A DNA stretch of 64,000 nt from Immersiella caudata (GCA_030512335.1 JAULSU010000006.1:4092001-4156000), one strand, 5' to 3'. Positions 22,613-33,525 are shown, counted from the first letter of the stretch. Notes: generated from the letters alone by a model not told the origin. Numbers and translations: made by a program.

Positions 22613-24745
22613 TCAGCTACTCTCCGGAGGAGGCAAGTGTCCCATATCCAGCCAGTCGTTCGAAGACAGCGAAAACGCCATCCACGACGCATCCGGAACA
22701 GGTTGCAACTCCGGCACGAAATTAAAGCCACCAACAGTTTCCTCGAAGGCGTTGCTCCCGCTCGTATCGCCGCTGACGTTAGAGAGGGCTGCTGTGACGG
22801 GGATGGATGTGGAGATGTCGGGAGGGAGCGAAGTGGGCAGGGATGCTGGATCGGGGAGAATAAAGGCTTGAGAGGTCGGCATGTCGTCGCTGGTATGAGG
22901 GAGGGGAAGGTTGGGTATCTGTGATGGGTCGGGGATGACGAGTTCCAGTCCTTCACGGATGAGCTTGTCGATGTCGGCTTGCTGGGATGTGTTAGCACGT
23001 AGCCATGGTTGCCGCGGGTTCGGAAGTCTTACGATACTGGCGCATGCTGACCCGGCAGTGCACTGTTTTGCGGCGCGCAGACAAACGGAAGCAAGCTCCT
23101 GCACACCCTCCAGGGTGAAGCCCATCTCGTCAGCGGCGGTTTGCAGCCCGTGGTAGAGCATCCTCGAACACTGGAACGCGCATCCCGGCAAGTCGATATC
23201 GGTCACCGGAGTCCCGTTGCCGAGCGTCAGCAGCTGCGCGAACATGTCGGCCATGGCTTTGGCGTGCTCGTAGCAGCTTCGTCGGCACTGCGCAACGAAG
23301 TGGGGGTCAAGCTGGGCCAGGGCAACCGGAGGGAGGGCTTCCTTCAAGCCGGAGAGGAATAGACGGTACAGGTCGAGGTAGCACTGCCGCCACCAGACGT
23401 GGGTCATGACGAAGATGCCGAGTCGGGGCGAGTAGGTGCGTAGTCGGAGGTTGGCCTCGGACCAGCGGAAGGACAGAGGGAGACGGGCCTCGAAAGCTTC
23501 GAGTTGTGAGGCGAGGTCCGCGCATTGCCCTGGCAGGGCAGCAATATCCTCGAGTGAGGGCGCCGTGGCCAGTTTCGTGGAGAGCTGCAGGATCTTGGTG
23601 CGCATCCAGTGGATACGGACGTGGAGGGCTATGAACCCGACAACATCTGGTAGCGGCGGCGCGATCCCTTCATGATCTGGAGGCGGTGGTCGCAGCAGCT
23701 CGGTGGTCTCAGGGAGGTCAAACTCAAAGTGGCGCTCGTTGCAGGGAAGCTGGATGTGGATCTGGCGTTCTGCATCGCCCCAGAGGGCAAAATCTGGTTG
23801 CCCGGCGGCAAGTGACGAGTCGATCATGTAAATGGACCACATCAATCGACGGCGGGATTCCCGGGCGAGGAAGCACAAGTTGGGGCTCTCGTGGTTCAGA
23901 CGCAGCGCCGAGGCGAACCGACTCGCAACGGCGTGCAGCATGAAGGCGCTCGCGAACTTCTTGGAGAGGATGCGGTGCTTCACCACAATGACGAGCGCCT
24001 GGAGTCGGAGGATGGACAGCTTCTCGAGCTCGGCGAGACACAGCGCGGCAGACTCCTCGATGCATCGCTCCCCGTACTCGTCCATGCCCGGGCCCAAGTC
24101 TGTCAATAAAGCCGTGATGCCGATCATAGCGAGCAGCAGGGCTCGGTCCAAGGTTCCGGCATGGTAGCGGTCCATGAGCGAAGCGCGATGCAGGAAGCAG
24201 AACATGGGGATATGGTGGACATGACGGAAGAAAGCGTCAAAGACCCGCATGGCGAGAGCCTCTCCTGGTTCTGGCAGCTCGAAGCCGCCGCCGACAGGAC
24301 TGGCGCTCCCATGAGTGAAGGCCGAGTGGTCGTACGAAGCGCTCTGCTCGCCGTCGTCCTGCATCACCACATCTTGAGACCCGACACCGACGGCAATGCC
24401 CGGCAGAGGCAGCGATCGCTTCCCAGGACGATAGACGCAGTCGAGCCCCTGAGTCCGGCATCGATCGCACTGAGGCATGGACCCGCTGCACCGAGCCTTT
24501 TTGGCATGGCAGTTCAAGCAGGCCTGGCGGACTCGACGGCGGGGCACGGCGACGGCGGGGCCGGGGGCAACTCCGGGGCTATCAGGCTCCCCGCCAGCGC
24601 TATCGTCGTACGAACAGCCGAAGCCAAGGCGCTCGCAGTTGGCGCACACATCTCGGCGGCCGTCGCATCGGACTTTGCGAGCACGACACGTGATACACGT
24701 GCTGGCGGGCCGCCTCCCGGTCTGCGGACGGGGCGAGGCGCTCAT
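22613..24745 (-). CDS. Transcription factor with two tandem Zn2Cys6 clusters and Fungal_trans domain
   Basis: Regulator of about 693 residues. It has two complete zinc clusters in a row: Cys17 to Cys44 (CITCRARKVRCDG, CANCERLGFGC) and Cys76 to Cys103 (CLNCHAKKARCSG, CDRCRTQGLDC). Most fungal regulators have only one, but a two-cluster subgroup is known. A Fungal_trans domain follows: VFDAFFRHVHHIPMFCFLHR near 170, then AVASRFASALRLNHE and RRRLMWSIYMIDSSLA. The C-terminus ends in acidic, Pro-rich sequence that may activate transcription. A 51-nt stretch at 22982-23032 begins GTAAGA, contains GCTAAC and ends CAG, and looks like an intron. It has no stop and preserves frame, so both forms would be translatable (710 residues if retained). 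The start is the first ATG (MSASPRPQ). Confidence 0.92.
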   Translation of the reverse strand: MSASPRPQTGRRPASTCITCRARKVRCDGRRDVCANCERLGFGCSYDDSAGGEPDSPGVAPGPAVAVPRRRVRQACLNCHAKKARCSGSMPQCDRCRTQGLDCVYRPGKRSLPLPGIAVGVGSQDVVMQDDGEQSASYDHSAFTHGSASPVGGGFELPEPGEALAMRVFDAFFRHVHHIPMFCFLHRASLMDRYHAGTLDRALLLAMIGITALLTDLGPGMDEYGERCIEESAALCLAELEKLSILRLQALVIVVKHRILSKKFASAFMLHAVASRFASALRLNHESPNLCFLARESRRRLMWSIYMIDSSLAAGQPDFALWGDAERQIHIQLPCNERHFEFDLPETTELLRPPPPDHEGIAPPLPDVVGFIALHVRIHWMRTKILQLSTKLATAPSLEDIAALPGQCADLASQLEAFEARLPLSFRWSEANLRLRTYSPRLGIFVMTHVWWRQCYLDLYRLFLSGLKEALPPVALAQLDPHFVAQCRRSCYEHAKAMADMFAQLLTLGNGTPVTDIDLPGCAFQCSRMLYHGLQTAADEMGFTLEGVQELASVCLRAAKQCTAGSACASIVRLPNPRQPWLRANTSQQADIDKLIREGLELVIPDPSQIPNLPLPHTSDDMPTSQAFILPDPASLPTSLPPDISTSIPVTAALSNVSGDTSGSNAFEETVGGFNFVPELQPVPDASWMAFSLSSNDWLDMGHLPPPESS

Positions 24746-27700
24746 GAGAGGTTGCACCGAGTCGGCGGCGAGACACGCGGGTGTGGTGTAGCGTCAGGTC
24801 GGGCGACGACTGGGTCCTGGGGTTGGGGTCCGGGGTCGGGGTGGTGCCGTCATCGGTCATCGGTCACCGGCGCTCGCTGGGTCAGACTCAGAGCAATCTG
24901 CGACCGACCGGGCAAATGGGTTGCGGGTATCTCCTGTCGGGGAACAGCGGGGCGCCAATTGGTGGGGGGCGTTGCCGAAACGTCGTCGGCAATCTAGGTT
25001 TTCGCACCCGAAGTCCAGCGCAGTGCGACAGCAGACGAACACACAGACGCAGACGGTCGCAAACTTGGCACACTCGCACGCTCGGGCTGCCGCTGCCACG
25101 CCGCATCGCCGTCTTCCCGGTTGTCTTGCGGTCGCAAGCATGCACTGCACAGACAGAGTGTCGTTCGAGAATATTAGCGTCCCGGCGTCTTTTTGTCGCG
25201 GTCGTCAGGGTTGCTGGCGTTGAAGTTTGTTGCGCCCAGGCGCTACGACGCAAGAAATGTCCTTTTTTTCGACGCCACCTGAAATCCATCAGGTGAGGAT
25301 GGGGTCCAGGTCCGCCAAGCCGACGTTCCGCAGGGATACAACCCTAACCCTGCATCGGTTTGATGTTCCCGCTCTGTTTCTGATCACGTCACACAGCCCT
25401 GACTTCGAAACCCCAATGGCAACCCTTACCCATTTGTCTTGGGTCCGGCTCAGGGTCCAAGATCAGCACTCTGTTTGGCGGCGCATCGTGGCTCGGGGAG
25501 AACACATCGATGCGGACGCTTGCGTTTGTGTCACCACGGGGAAAATGACAGCTCGTTCTCCAGATTTGCCGGCAGGGCCATCGAGTGATGGCCGAATCAT
25601 CCCGTCGTGCTTTCCTTTACGCTGTGTAACCAGTGGTTTCGGGCAACACAATTTTGAATTTTGCCAGTGGTTCATTTGCCCAACAGTCAATCCTCCATTT
25701 CAGAGCTCCCAGCTCTCAGAAATGACTGAACCAGAAATTGACACAGACATCATCCCCTGCCTCTCGCAGTTTTTGCTCGAGCTCTCATCCCCACTTCGGC
25801 ACTCGTATCCTTTCGACCTGGTTTCAAAAGTTACCCCAGATCCGTGCCTCCTGGGCACCTCCTCGCCAGAGAGCAAAAGGACGGACGACATGAACGATGC
25901 TCGCAAGTTGAGGCACACAGATCCCCAAGACGCGACCCTGGGGGCTCGAGGGGACCCTGAGCAGGGGGAAACCGAGGGCCGTCCCGGCGCTTATTTGCTG
26001 CGCCGCTGGGACTTTTGCGCCCAGGTATTAGCCGTGGGGATGAATCGGCCGTATCACCCTTCTCAATATCTCTCGAACGCGATGCTTGGCGGTGGCATGA
26101 TTTAGTCATGCAAATTATTCAGAGGGGAAAAAGTGAAAAAGAAAGTGGTCTGGAACTTCCCGCCAGGCGGGATGTTCGGGACTTGTTGTCTCCATCCATC
26201 CACGGTTGGGAAGTCCAGGCCCAAGTCTTTCGGCGAGAGACTCAATATCTGGGACGATTGATAACGAAAAACCTGGCGCGCAGTCCTCAACTGCAGAAAC
26301 ACTGCAGAACGAAGAGGTCACCGCCTGCAACCTGCCACTAGTTTCCTCTCCGCACCAAGCTCCGAACCCCGACTCAAGGCTTGGACACGTCATGGTATCG
26401 ACCGGCCCACCAAACAGACCCACGACCGCTCCTGCACCGGAGTCCTCGGATTAGCTCGTATGTGCATGCGAGGGGGGTCGCTCTCGGCGCTTGCGTGCAG
26501 CAGACCCGCGACGTCCGCATTGGACGGAACATTCCGGGCTACCCACCACCTCATCACCCCTCATTTCAGGCCCCCTTCAGGCGGCCCCCCTCTGACATGT
26601 CATGCAGCAGCGCATCGGGCCTGGCCTGGGAACCTGACCCTGGGTGTGCAGAATCGGCCATCCCAAAATTTCTTGAGGTGAAAAAGTCCCCAGTGCAACA
26701 CAGTGGCACAGCGCTGCAGCTCACTGGCTTATTCACTTGCTTCACGCGCACTTGCACTGAATCGGAGAGGGTGTGCTTGATGCACTACCTCTACAGGGAA
26801 GGAGGTGCCTATATCTGGTCGCCGGCATCCGGGAAATCGTCCCAATATAGGGTAGGCCCCCCCAGCCGATGACCAAGGCGGGGTAGGGCCACACGGCTAT
26901 TTTGCCCAAATGTCTTGTAAATGGTGGTACCAGATTACCGACTTTTCTTTACGAGTACCACCACCCATCCCTAGCACCCCGACTTCAACCTCGGAAATAG
27001 CTCGAGACTCAAACTGGCGCTGAGAGCGAGTGTCACCCACCTGCCAGGCCGTCTTTTTGGGGGATCGGCGAGAGAATTTGCTTTGTAAAAAAAACAAAAA
27101 ATAAAAATTTGCCTTGGGGGAAGCACAGCCATGAATCTGAAGTGCGTGAGATTTTAGAGACGTGACATCGCGGTGCGCTTTTCAGGTTTTTCTCGCCATT
27201 TGTACGCAGCGAGAAACTCTGGATCGAGGGAGTCTCGGATAGGAGCTGGACTCCTGATGGAATTAGTGCGCAGTCGCGAAGGAAGACCGTCGCCACCTTT
27301 TTCAGTGGGTTGCAACGAGGCAGCACCGTTTCCAGGTATTGTGAGGGCAGTTGCACTGTGAAATGGCCGTGCTCGCCGCCGGGACGAGCTGCAGGAGAGG
27401 GTAAGGCGCTGCGCAACACAGACGATTTCCCCAGCGCTGGGGACGCTACGCGGTAGCAGAGAGTTGCAAAACATGGGGATCACACGGCGTCCGTCCCGGC
27501 CCAAAATCCGTGCGCTTTCTTGCCAAGGGGTGTGTGGCCACATGCTGGCGTGGTATTCGCGTGGGGAGCTGGGATTCCTTCTCCAGTTCCCGTTGGGGGC
27601 AGGGAAAGGCCCACAGGCCAACGCGGCTCGCTTTTCAGCCTATGGTCCGTTTTTTGCTTTTGCTGCCAGCAATCGCCGCTAGATTTCCCTCGTCTACGGG

Positions 27701-28942
27701 TCGTCGCAAAGGACACGCATTGAGTGGTCTGGTACCGCGACGGCGCGAAGGAAGCGCGGCGCCCCTGCTCTGGAACCATTTGATGCCTCGTGATACGAAG
27801 TCTCGAGACATGCGCTGAGCTTCCCAAAAATTCCATGACATCAACTCGGATTCTTTTTTTCTCACTTGTGCTGATAATGTGAGGTAATCGGACCCGACGA
27901 TAAAAAGTTGGGGGGCAGACAGGACAAGCAGCCAGGCAAAGGGACACGCAAAAGGCCTGGTCTCCAAGAAAGAGACCCGCGGCAGGAGCAGCCGCGGCAT
28001 GGCATACATCCGACACGGTGCCAGCAGGCTAGATCGATATGCGTAACAAGCCGTGTCGGAGTGGGCTGCCACACGCAGCACGCACAGTGCACCTATTCCT
28101 CGCCCTTTTCTTCACACCCTCTTTACCTGAGTGTACTGCAGTCTTCATATGCGTGTCTTAGCCGCGGGCCGTGCGCTGCAGGGTGCAGAACAACCAGACA
28201 ACGTGTTTACCTCTGCCATATTTATTCTTAAGTCACCTACTAATGTGCCTGTAAGTCGGTGTCGAGCGGTCAGCTGTTTCGACTCCGGGACAAGGGAGGA
28301 TCTCTCCTCTCTCCCAGGATGAGTTTAGCGTTCTGACCATTTGCGGCGTGCGGGCCACCGCGGGGAGCCTTCCGGAGCAAGAAAGTAATACGATGTGTCC
28401 CATATTGCCGTATCATGTTCCATCGGGGGGATCCTCGCGTCTGTACTGTGCAGCACGAGAGACACAGTGTGTTTATGATTCCTCCTCCTCTTGCCTATCT
28501 ATCTGGTAGAGGAGGGAGGGAGGAAGACGCTAGCGTCCTTGGGGGGGCCATCCCACCGACCTACGATAAATATTACCTTTCATGACTCCAGTTATGGATA
28601 CTCGCTTATGCTGACTGAGGCTACTAAATTACTGAGGGTCTGCGACCAAGCCCTTCATAAACACCGTATCCCCTCAGCGTGCTCTTACTACCGACACCTC
28701 TCTTGTTTTCCCGGTATCATCTTCCCGTCTGCGTCTGGTCAGACGGAACCACCCACCCATACATCAGATCACATCATCCTGCCGTCCCCCAAGAGCAACA
28801 AAACCAAACACTTCCCCCATTCCCCTGTTTCTCCCTCGAGAACCTCTCTCTCTCCTTACGCCCACCGGGCACACCCCCTTTCCCTTCCACCGCAATCCCC
28901 TCCTCCCATCCTCCCCTCCTACTGGAGGCACATCACCCCAAA
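24746..28942. other. Gene-poor 4.2 kb interval
   Basis: The longest gene-free stretch of the window. The longest frame, 25227-26105 on plus (292 codons), has no domain, no leading ATG and a composition unlike neighbouring genes; it does contain internal ATGs. Frames at 27154-28081 on both strands look like shadows in GC-rich DNA. No inverted terminal repeats, transposase motif or tRNA was seen. CCCTAACCC near 25341 is too short to be a telomere relic. Noncoding RNAs cannot be excluded. Confidence 0.5.
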
Positions 28943-30394
28943 ATGCCCTCCATCCTAGACTCCTACCCCGAATACCGCACAACCTACACCCTCGACCACC
29001 TCCGCTCCACCGAGTACTCCCACCTCGACGCCCAAGACCACGTCTACCTAGACTACACCGGCTCCGGCCTCGCCTCGCAAACCCAATACCTCGCCTCCGC
29101 CTCCCGCCTCACCACCACCGTCTACGGAAACCCCCACTCCGTAAACCCCACCAGCGAAGCCGCCACCGCCCTCATCGAGAACACCCGGGCGCGAATCCTC
29201 CAGCATTTCAACGCCGATCCGCATGAGTACGCCGTAATCTTCACCGCCAACGCCACCGGGGCGGCGAGACTCGTTGCCGAATCATACCCCTTTCGACGGG
29301 GTAGGAAGTTGGTGCTCACTGCGGATAACCATAACAGTATTAATGGCATCCGGGAGTTTGCCAGAGTCAAACATGCACGGACGGTGTACGTACCTACCAT
29401 CGCACCAGAGCTGAGGGTGGATGGAGCGAGCGTCGTGCAGGCGTTGAAACCGCGGTTGAGGTCGCTGTTTTCTTGCAGGGGAGGCAGGGACGCAGGGAAG
29501 AATGGACTGTTTGCGTATCCGGCGCAGAGTAATTTCAGTGGGGTGAGGCATCCGCTCAGTTGGGTTGAGATGGCGCAGCAGAGGGGGTATGACGTGCTCT
29601 TGGATGCGGCGGCGTATGTGCCGACGGGGCAGTTGGATTTGAGCGTGGTGAAGCCCGAGTTTGTGACGGTGAGCTGGTACAAAGTTTTTGGGTACCCGAC
29701 GGGAGTGGGGTGTCTGATTGCGAAGAGGGAGGCGTTGGAGCGGTTGGATCGGCCGTGGTTTTCCGGCGGGACGGTGACGGCTGCGGCGGTGGGGATTCCG
29801 TTTCATCGTATTGCGCCCGGGGGAGAAGGATTTGAGGATGGGACGGTTAACTTTTTGGCGATTCCGGATGTCAAGGTAGGGATTGATTGGATTCGCGGGG
29901 TGGGGACGGGGGTGGTTGAGACGAGGGTGAAGTGTCTGACGGGGTGGTTTTTGGAGAGGTTGTTGGCGATGAAGCACAGCGATGGGCACCCGATGGCGGT
30001 GGTGTACGGGCCGACGGATATGAAGATGCGAGGGGGGACGGTGAGCTTCAACCTTTTGGACTCGAGCGGAAAGGTCATTGATGAGCGGTTGGTGGCATAT
30101 GAGTCGTCTGCCGCCATGATCTCGCTGAGAACAGGGTGCTTTTGCAACCCCGGGGTTGGAGAGGCGGCGTTTGGCTTGGATGTGAGGGTTTTGAAGACGC
30201 TACACCGAGAGCATAATGTGCACATGGATCGGTACATCGATGTGTTGGGACTTCCGTCAGGAGGGGCCATCCGGGTGTCGTTTGGCATTGCATCGACGGC
30301 GAGGGATGTCGACAAGTTCTTTGGGTTTGCGGAAAAGACGTACAGGGATAGGCATACCACATCGATTGGGTTGCCTCCGCGAGAACACTGCTGA
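28943..30394 (+). CDS. Class V aminotransferase-fold protein, molybdenum-cofactor-sulfurase-like (no MOSC domain)
   Basis: Single exon of 483 residues with the PLP-dependent NifS-like domain found at the N-terminus of Moco sulfurases. Visible motifs: VYLDYTGSGLASQTQ, YGNPHSVNP, the ATGAARLVAESYPF cofactor loop, LTADNHNSINGIREFA, the Asp of VLLDAAAYVPTG, and the PLP-lysine segment SWYKVFGYPTG with Lys247. RTGCFCNPG carries Cys399 and Cys401, matching the active-site cysteine loop of the family. It ends at the aminotransferase fold and lacks the C-terminal MOSC domain that binds Moco in full-length sulfurases, which are about 800 residues. It may therefore be a cysteine desulfurase-like enzyme with another acceptor (inference). 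Convergent with the hydrolase at 30556. Confidence 0.9.
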   Translation: MPSILDSYPEYRTTYTLDHLRSTEYSHLDAQDHVYLDYTGSGLASQTQYLASASRLTTTVYGNPHSVNPTSEAATALIENTRARILQHFNADPHEYAVIFTANATGAARLVAESYPFRRGRKLVLTADNHNSINGIREFARVKHARTVYVPTIAPELRVDGASVVQALKPRLRSLFSCRGGRDAGKNGLFAYPAQSNFSGVRHPLSWVEMAQQRGYDVLLDAAAYVPTGQLDLSVVKPEFVTVSWYKVFGYPTGVGCLIAKREALERLDRPWFSGGTVTAAAVGIPFHRIAPGGEGFEDGTVNFLAIPDVKVGIDWIRGVGTGVVETRVKCLTGWFLERLLAMKHSDGHPMAVVYGPTDMKMRGGTVSFNLLDSSGKVIDERLVAYESSAAMISLRTGCFCNPGVGEAAFGLDVRVLKTLHREHNVHMDRYIDVLGLPSGGAIRVSFGIASTARDVDKFFGFAEKTYRDRHTTSIGLPPREHC

Positions 30395-30555
30395 CGCAGG
30401 ATTTCCTTTGTCTGACTTTGGCGTTGGGGAACATGGGTCTATTATACCAGGAGCAAAAGCCTCCATTATCTGTAGCATACGCTGAACTTTCCTATAATTT
30501 ATCTGATGGGACTGGAAAAGGAATTTACAACACCATGAACCAATTTCTTGACGTC

Positions 30556-31679
30556 TTAGTTCTCCGCCTCGACGTGACGAACGACAAAGTCGATGATGGG
30601 CTGAATATCTGCCTCCCAGCCAGGGACATCAGAGCTCTTCCAACAGTCAGTATCCGAAACTTGAAACAGCTTTCAGCAGCCAAGGGCATACTCACCGTGT
30701 ACTTCCGATCAAAGACATGCTCCTCTCCTTCGGGATAACACTCCACGACTCCCACCCCCATTCCCTTCAACACCCCAGCCAACTGCCTGGAATGGTCCAC
30801 TGGAACTGCCGAGTCGCCCGTCCCATGCAAAAACGCCGTCGGTGGGAATTTCCCTCCGTTCTTCGAGTTCTCCGTCAACGCATGCATCGGGCTCATCTCC
30901 CTCATATGCGCCTCTACCTCCTCCTTCGTCTCGAACTTCTCCGGGCGCAACACCGCCCTCATCATCAGTTCGGAACCCTTCGGATGTAACGAGCGCCAGA
31001 TGTGAAGCTCCGCCTGCAACCGTATCCGATGTGTATACTTGATCTCACTCTTCCAATACCCGCTGAGTTGCTCTTCGGTGTACTCCTCCATTTCCCTCCA
31101 GGAGAGCGCATCCTTGAGGACATTCTCCCGGTCGCGATCCTCCAAGTACGCCTCCAACTTCTCGGCAGGGAATTCTCCCTTCCACTCCGCAGGCTCCTCG
31201 TCTCGATCGAGCTTTAACATTGCGGGAAGATCGGCGCCGCCGTATATGTCGATGATGGCCTTCGGCGCGGGGGAGTGAAGGTGCAACCCCATCAGCATGA
31301 CCAGCAGTCCGCCAGCGGAATCCCCCGAGAGCGCGTACCGGTCTACATCCACGCGATCGGGGCCTAGAATGGCAGGGAGGTTCTCGCGCAGCCAGTGGAC
31401 GATGAAAAGGCAGTCGTCGAGTTGCTCGCGGAGAGAGACTTGCGGCGCGAGGCGGTAGTTGTGGGAGATGAGGTGATACTTGTGGCCGCGGCGGAAACCA
31501 ATGTCGAGCCAGTAGAGCGGCATAAAGTGGGAGCCAGCGATGAAGCCGCCGCCGTGGGTCCAGAGGACGAAAGGCGAGGGTCGAGGAGAGGGGTCGGCGG
31601 GCCAGACGCGGACGTTGAGGATAGGGCCGCTTGGGAGGGGGACGGTGAGGTCGATGTGGGGGGGATACTCGTATGCCAT
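30556..31679 (-). CDS. Alpha/beta hydrolase of the HGGG/GDSAG (hormone-sensitive lipase-like) family
   Basis: Soluble esterase- or lipase-like protein, 354 residues from two exons (31679-30696, 30636-30556). The oxyanion-hole motif HGGGF is at 42-46, and the nucleophile elbow GDSAGG is near residue 127. The catalytic acid is likely the Asp of LHGTGDSAVPVDHS, and the catalytic His lies in GEEHVFDRKY. The 59-bp intron (GTGAGT..CTGAC..AAG) restores the end DVPGWEADIQPIIDF before the stop; reading through changes it. There is no signal peptide, so it is probably cytosolic. It is divergent from the secreted protein at 32400, sharing 720 bp. Substrate unknown. Confidence 0.93.
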
Positions 31680-32399
31680 ATTGAAGTAATGCGGATGCAA
31701 AGAAATGGATTTCGTGAGCTGTTTGTTTTGTTGGTGAACGGGGGGAGTTCTCGGACTGAAACGAGCCGAGTGCGGGATGGAGTGACGCTTGTTGGAAGGG
31801 GCCCTCCCACTGCCTCCGCAGACAGGAAGCCCAGACGAGCATACGAGGAAGGCACGACAAGCAGCAAGATCTCCCAATCGGAAATTTATTTCGGAAAAGC
31901 GAGCCGAGCAAGTGAATACCTTCGCTCTTTCCCACGACGAAACTTTTCTGCACATTCAACGCAGGGTTCTGTCCATCTCATCCACCCCCGCATTCCCAGA
32001 AACCAGACATGATCCGCAATACGACATCAACAGCAGGTCCCCTGAAAGGCAACGAGTTAGATTGGTATCACAACCCTCGCTTTACAGACCCATGATACCC
32101 AGAGCCTTGGCAGCAATATTCGTGACCAACCCAGCGGCGCAGACATCACCACCACCCCGGTCAACCCTCAGACCCGCTGGCAACATCCTATACCCGCGCC
32201 TGCCAAGCAGTGGGGTTTCCTGAGCGGGCGTAGTGCTATCACCGACCACGCTCTGACGCCGACTATTGATTTTCTCTGTCGGTGCTTATTTATTATGTTT
32301 ACTCTTAAATCACTGCTTTCTCTCTTCCCTCCTCCCTCTTCCCTCCTCCCTTTCCCACTCTCAATCATCCCAATCCACCACCAACCACTAGCCACCAAG
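31680..32399. other. Divergent promoter region with a pyrimidine repeat
   Basis: 720 bp between the hydrolase and the secreted propeller protein. Near the propeller start, about 32317-32358, there are two copies of TTCCCTCCTCCCT in a long pyrimidine tract. Such CT-rich leaders are common just upstream of fungal transcription or translation starts. Frames crossing this region are shadows. Confidence 0.6.
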
Positions 32400-33401
32400 A
32401 TGATCCCCTCCCTCACCCCCCGGTCCCTCACCCTGGCCCTGCTCTCCGCACCCCTCCTCACCTCCGCCGCCCCCTTCGAAAGCATCTTCTCCATCCCCGG
32501 CCCGCCCAACCCCTCCGCCTGGTTCGAAAACCTCGCCGTGCGTCCCAACGGAAACATCCTCGCCACCCGCGGCGACGCTCCCGAGATCTGGCAAATCGAC
32601 CCCGCGACGCGCACCGGTTCGCTTTTGGTCTCCGTCTCGGGCGCCTTCAATTTAACTGGTATTTCCCAAGTTGAAATTGCCGCCCAGCAGGGTAAGGGCA
32701 AGGGCAAAGGAAAGGGAAAAGGCAAAGGCCACGGCGAAGGCGCAGAGACGTACGTGTTTGCAAGCGCGTACATACCCGCCCCCTTCCAAGTCGAACCAGG
32801 AAGCGCAAAGGTGTGGACTCTTTCCTTCAATGGGGCGTCGCCGAGTGTGAGCCTCCTCAAGGCACTTCCCGAGGCGGGGTTTCTGAATGGTCTGGCTGGG
32901 TTTGACGAGGGGAGGGTTCTCATCGGGGATACGCTGAATGAGGCGGTTTATCTGATGGATGTGGAAACGGGGACGTATACCACGCCGTTGGTGAGCATGT
33001 CGGGGGTTAATGGTGTGCAGGTGGCACCGGGGTATGTGTATTGGGCGAACCATAATGTGCAGACGTTGAGCCGGGTGAGCGTGGATGGGGATGCGCTGCC
33101 GACGGGGAGTGCGGAGGTTTTGGCGACAAACCAGATTGATGACTTTGCGTTGGATGTTAGGGGGGATGGGACGGTGAGGAAGGCGTACGTGGCGGCTATG
33201 TACGACAACGAGGTGGTGGAGGTTGTGCTTGCTACGGGGGCGAAGACGGTCGTGGCGGACAATTTGTCAGGGTCGGGGTCGGGATTGTGCACGTCGGCGG
33301 TGTTTGGGAGGAGGGCGGCGGATAGGAGGGTTTTGTATGCTACCGTTGGTCAGGGGGGAGAGACGGTTACTGCGGGGATTGTGGCTATTGATCTGAGCTA
33401 G
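32400..33401 (+). CDS. Secreted beta-propeller-like (SMP-30/NHL-type) protein with Lys-Gly repeat
   Basis: Predicted secreted protein, 333 residues, single exon. A clear signal peptide runs to about residue 24 (SLTLALLSAPLLTSAAP). The rest shows repeated propeller-like blades: ENLAVRPNGNILATR, GFLNGLAGFDEGRVLIGDT, EAVYLMDVETG, GVNGVQVAPGYVYWANH and DDFALDVRGDGTVRKAYVA. This resembles fungal gluconolactonase/SMP-30-like or NHL proteins, though no metal ligands could be assigned. Between blades, near residues 98-113, lies (Lys-Gly)7 followed by His-Gly-Glu-Gly, a basic insert at a likely surface loop. The ATG at 32400 was chosen because it starts the signal peptide. Convergent with the unknown gene at 33526. 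Confidence 0.85.
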   Translation: MIPSLTPRSLTLALLSAPLLTSAAPFESIFSIPGPPNPSAWFENLAVRPNGNILATRGDAPEIWQIDPATRTGSLLVSVSGAFNLTGISQVEIAAQQGKGKGKGKGKGKGHGEGAETYVFASAYIPAPFQVEPGSAKVWTLSFNGASPSVSLLKALPEAGFLNGLAGFDEGRVLIGDTLNEAVYLMDVETGTYTTPLVSMSGVNGVQVAPGYVYWANHNVQTLSRVSVDGDALPTGSAEVLATNQIDDFALDVRGDGTVRKAYVAAMYDNEVVEVVLATGAKTVVADNLSGSGSGLCTSAVFGRRAADRRVLYATVGQGGETVTAGIVAIDLS

Positions 33402-33525
33402 GGTGTTTACTTTGGTTTGTGGGAGGGATGAGGTTACACGGTGTTGATTTTGCACTGAAAAACTGACTGATGTGCAGAGGAGCGGAAATCTCAAGAGGAA
33501 AGCATTGAGGCTAAAACAGTCGTTG

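Noticed and set aside
25321..25355. CCCTAACCC telomere-like motif
   Set aside because: Only about one and a half repeat units, and a similar short match occurs near 46788; too short for an interstitial telomere.
25227..26105. 292-codon plus-strand open frame
   Set aside because: No domain, no ATG at its open end, and a composition unlike neighbouring genes; kept only as part of the gene-poor interval.
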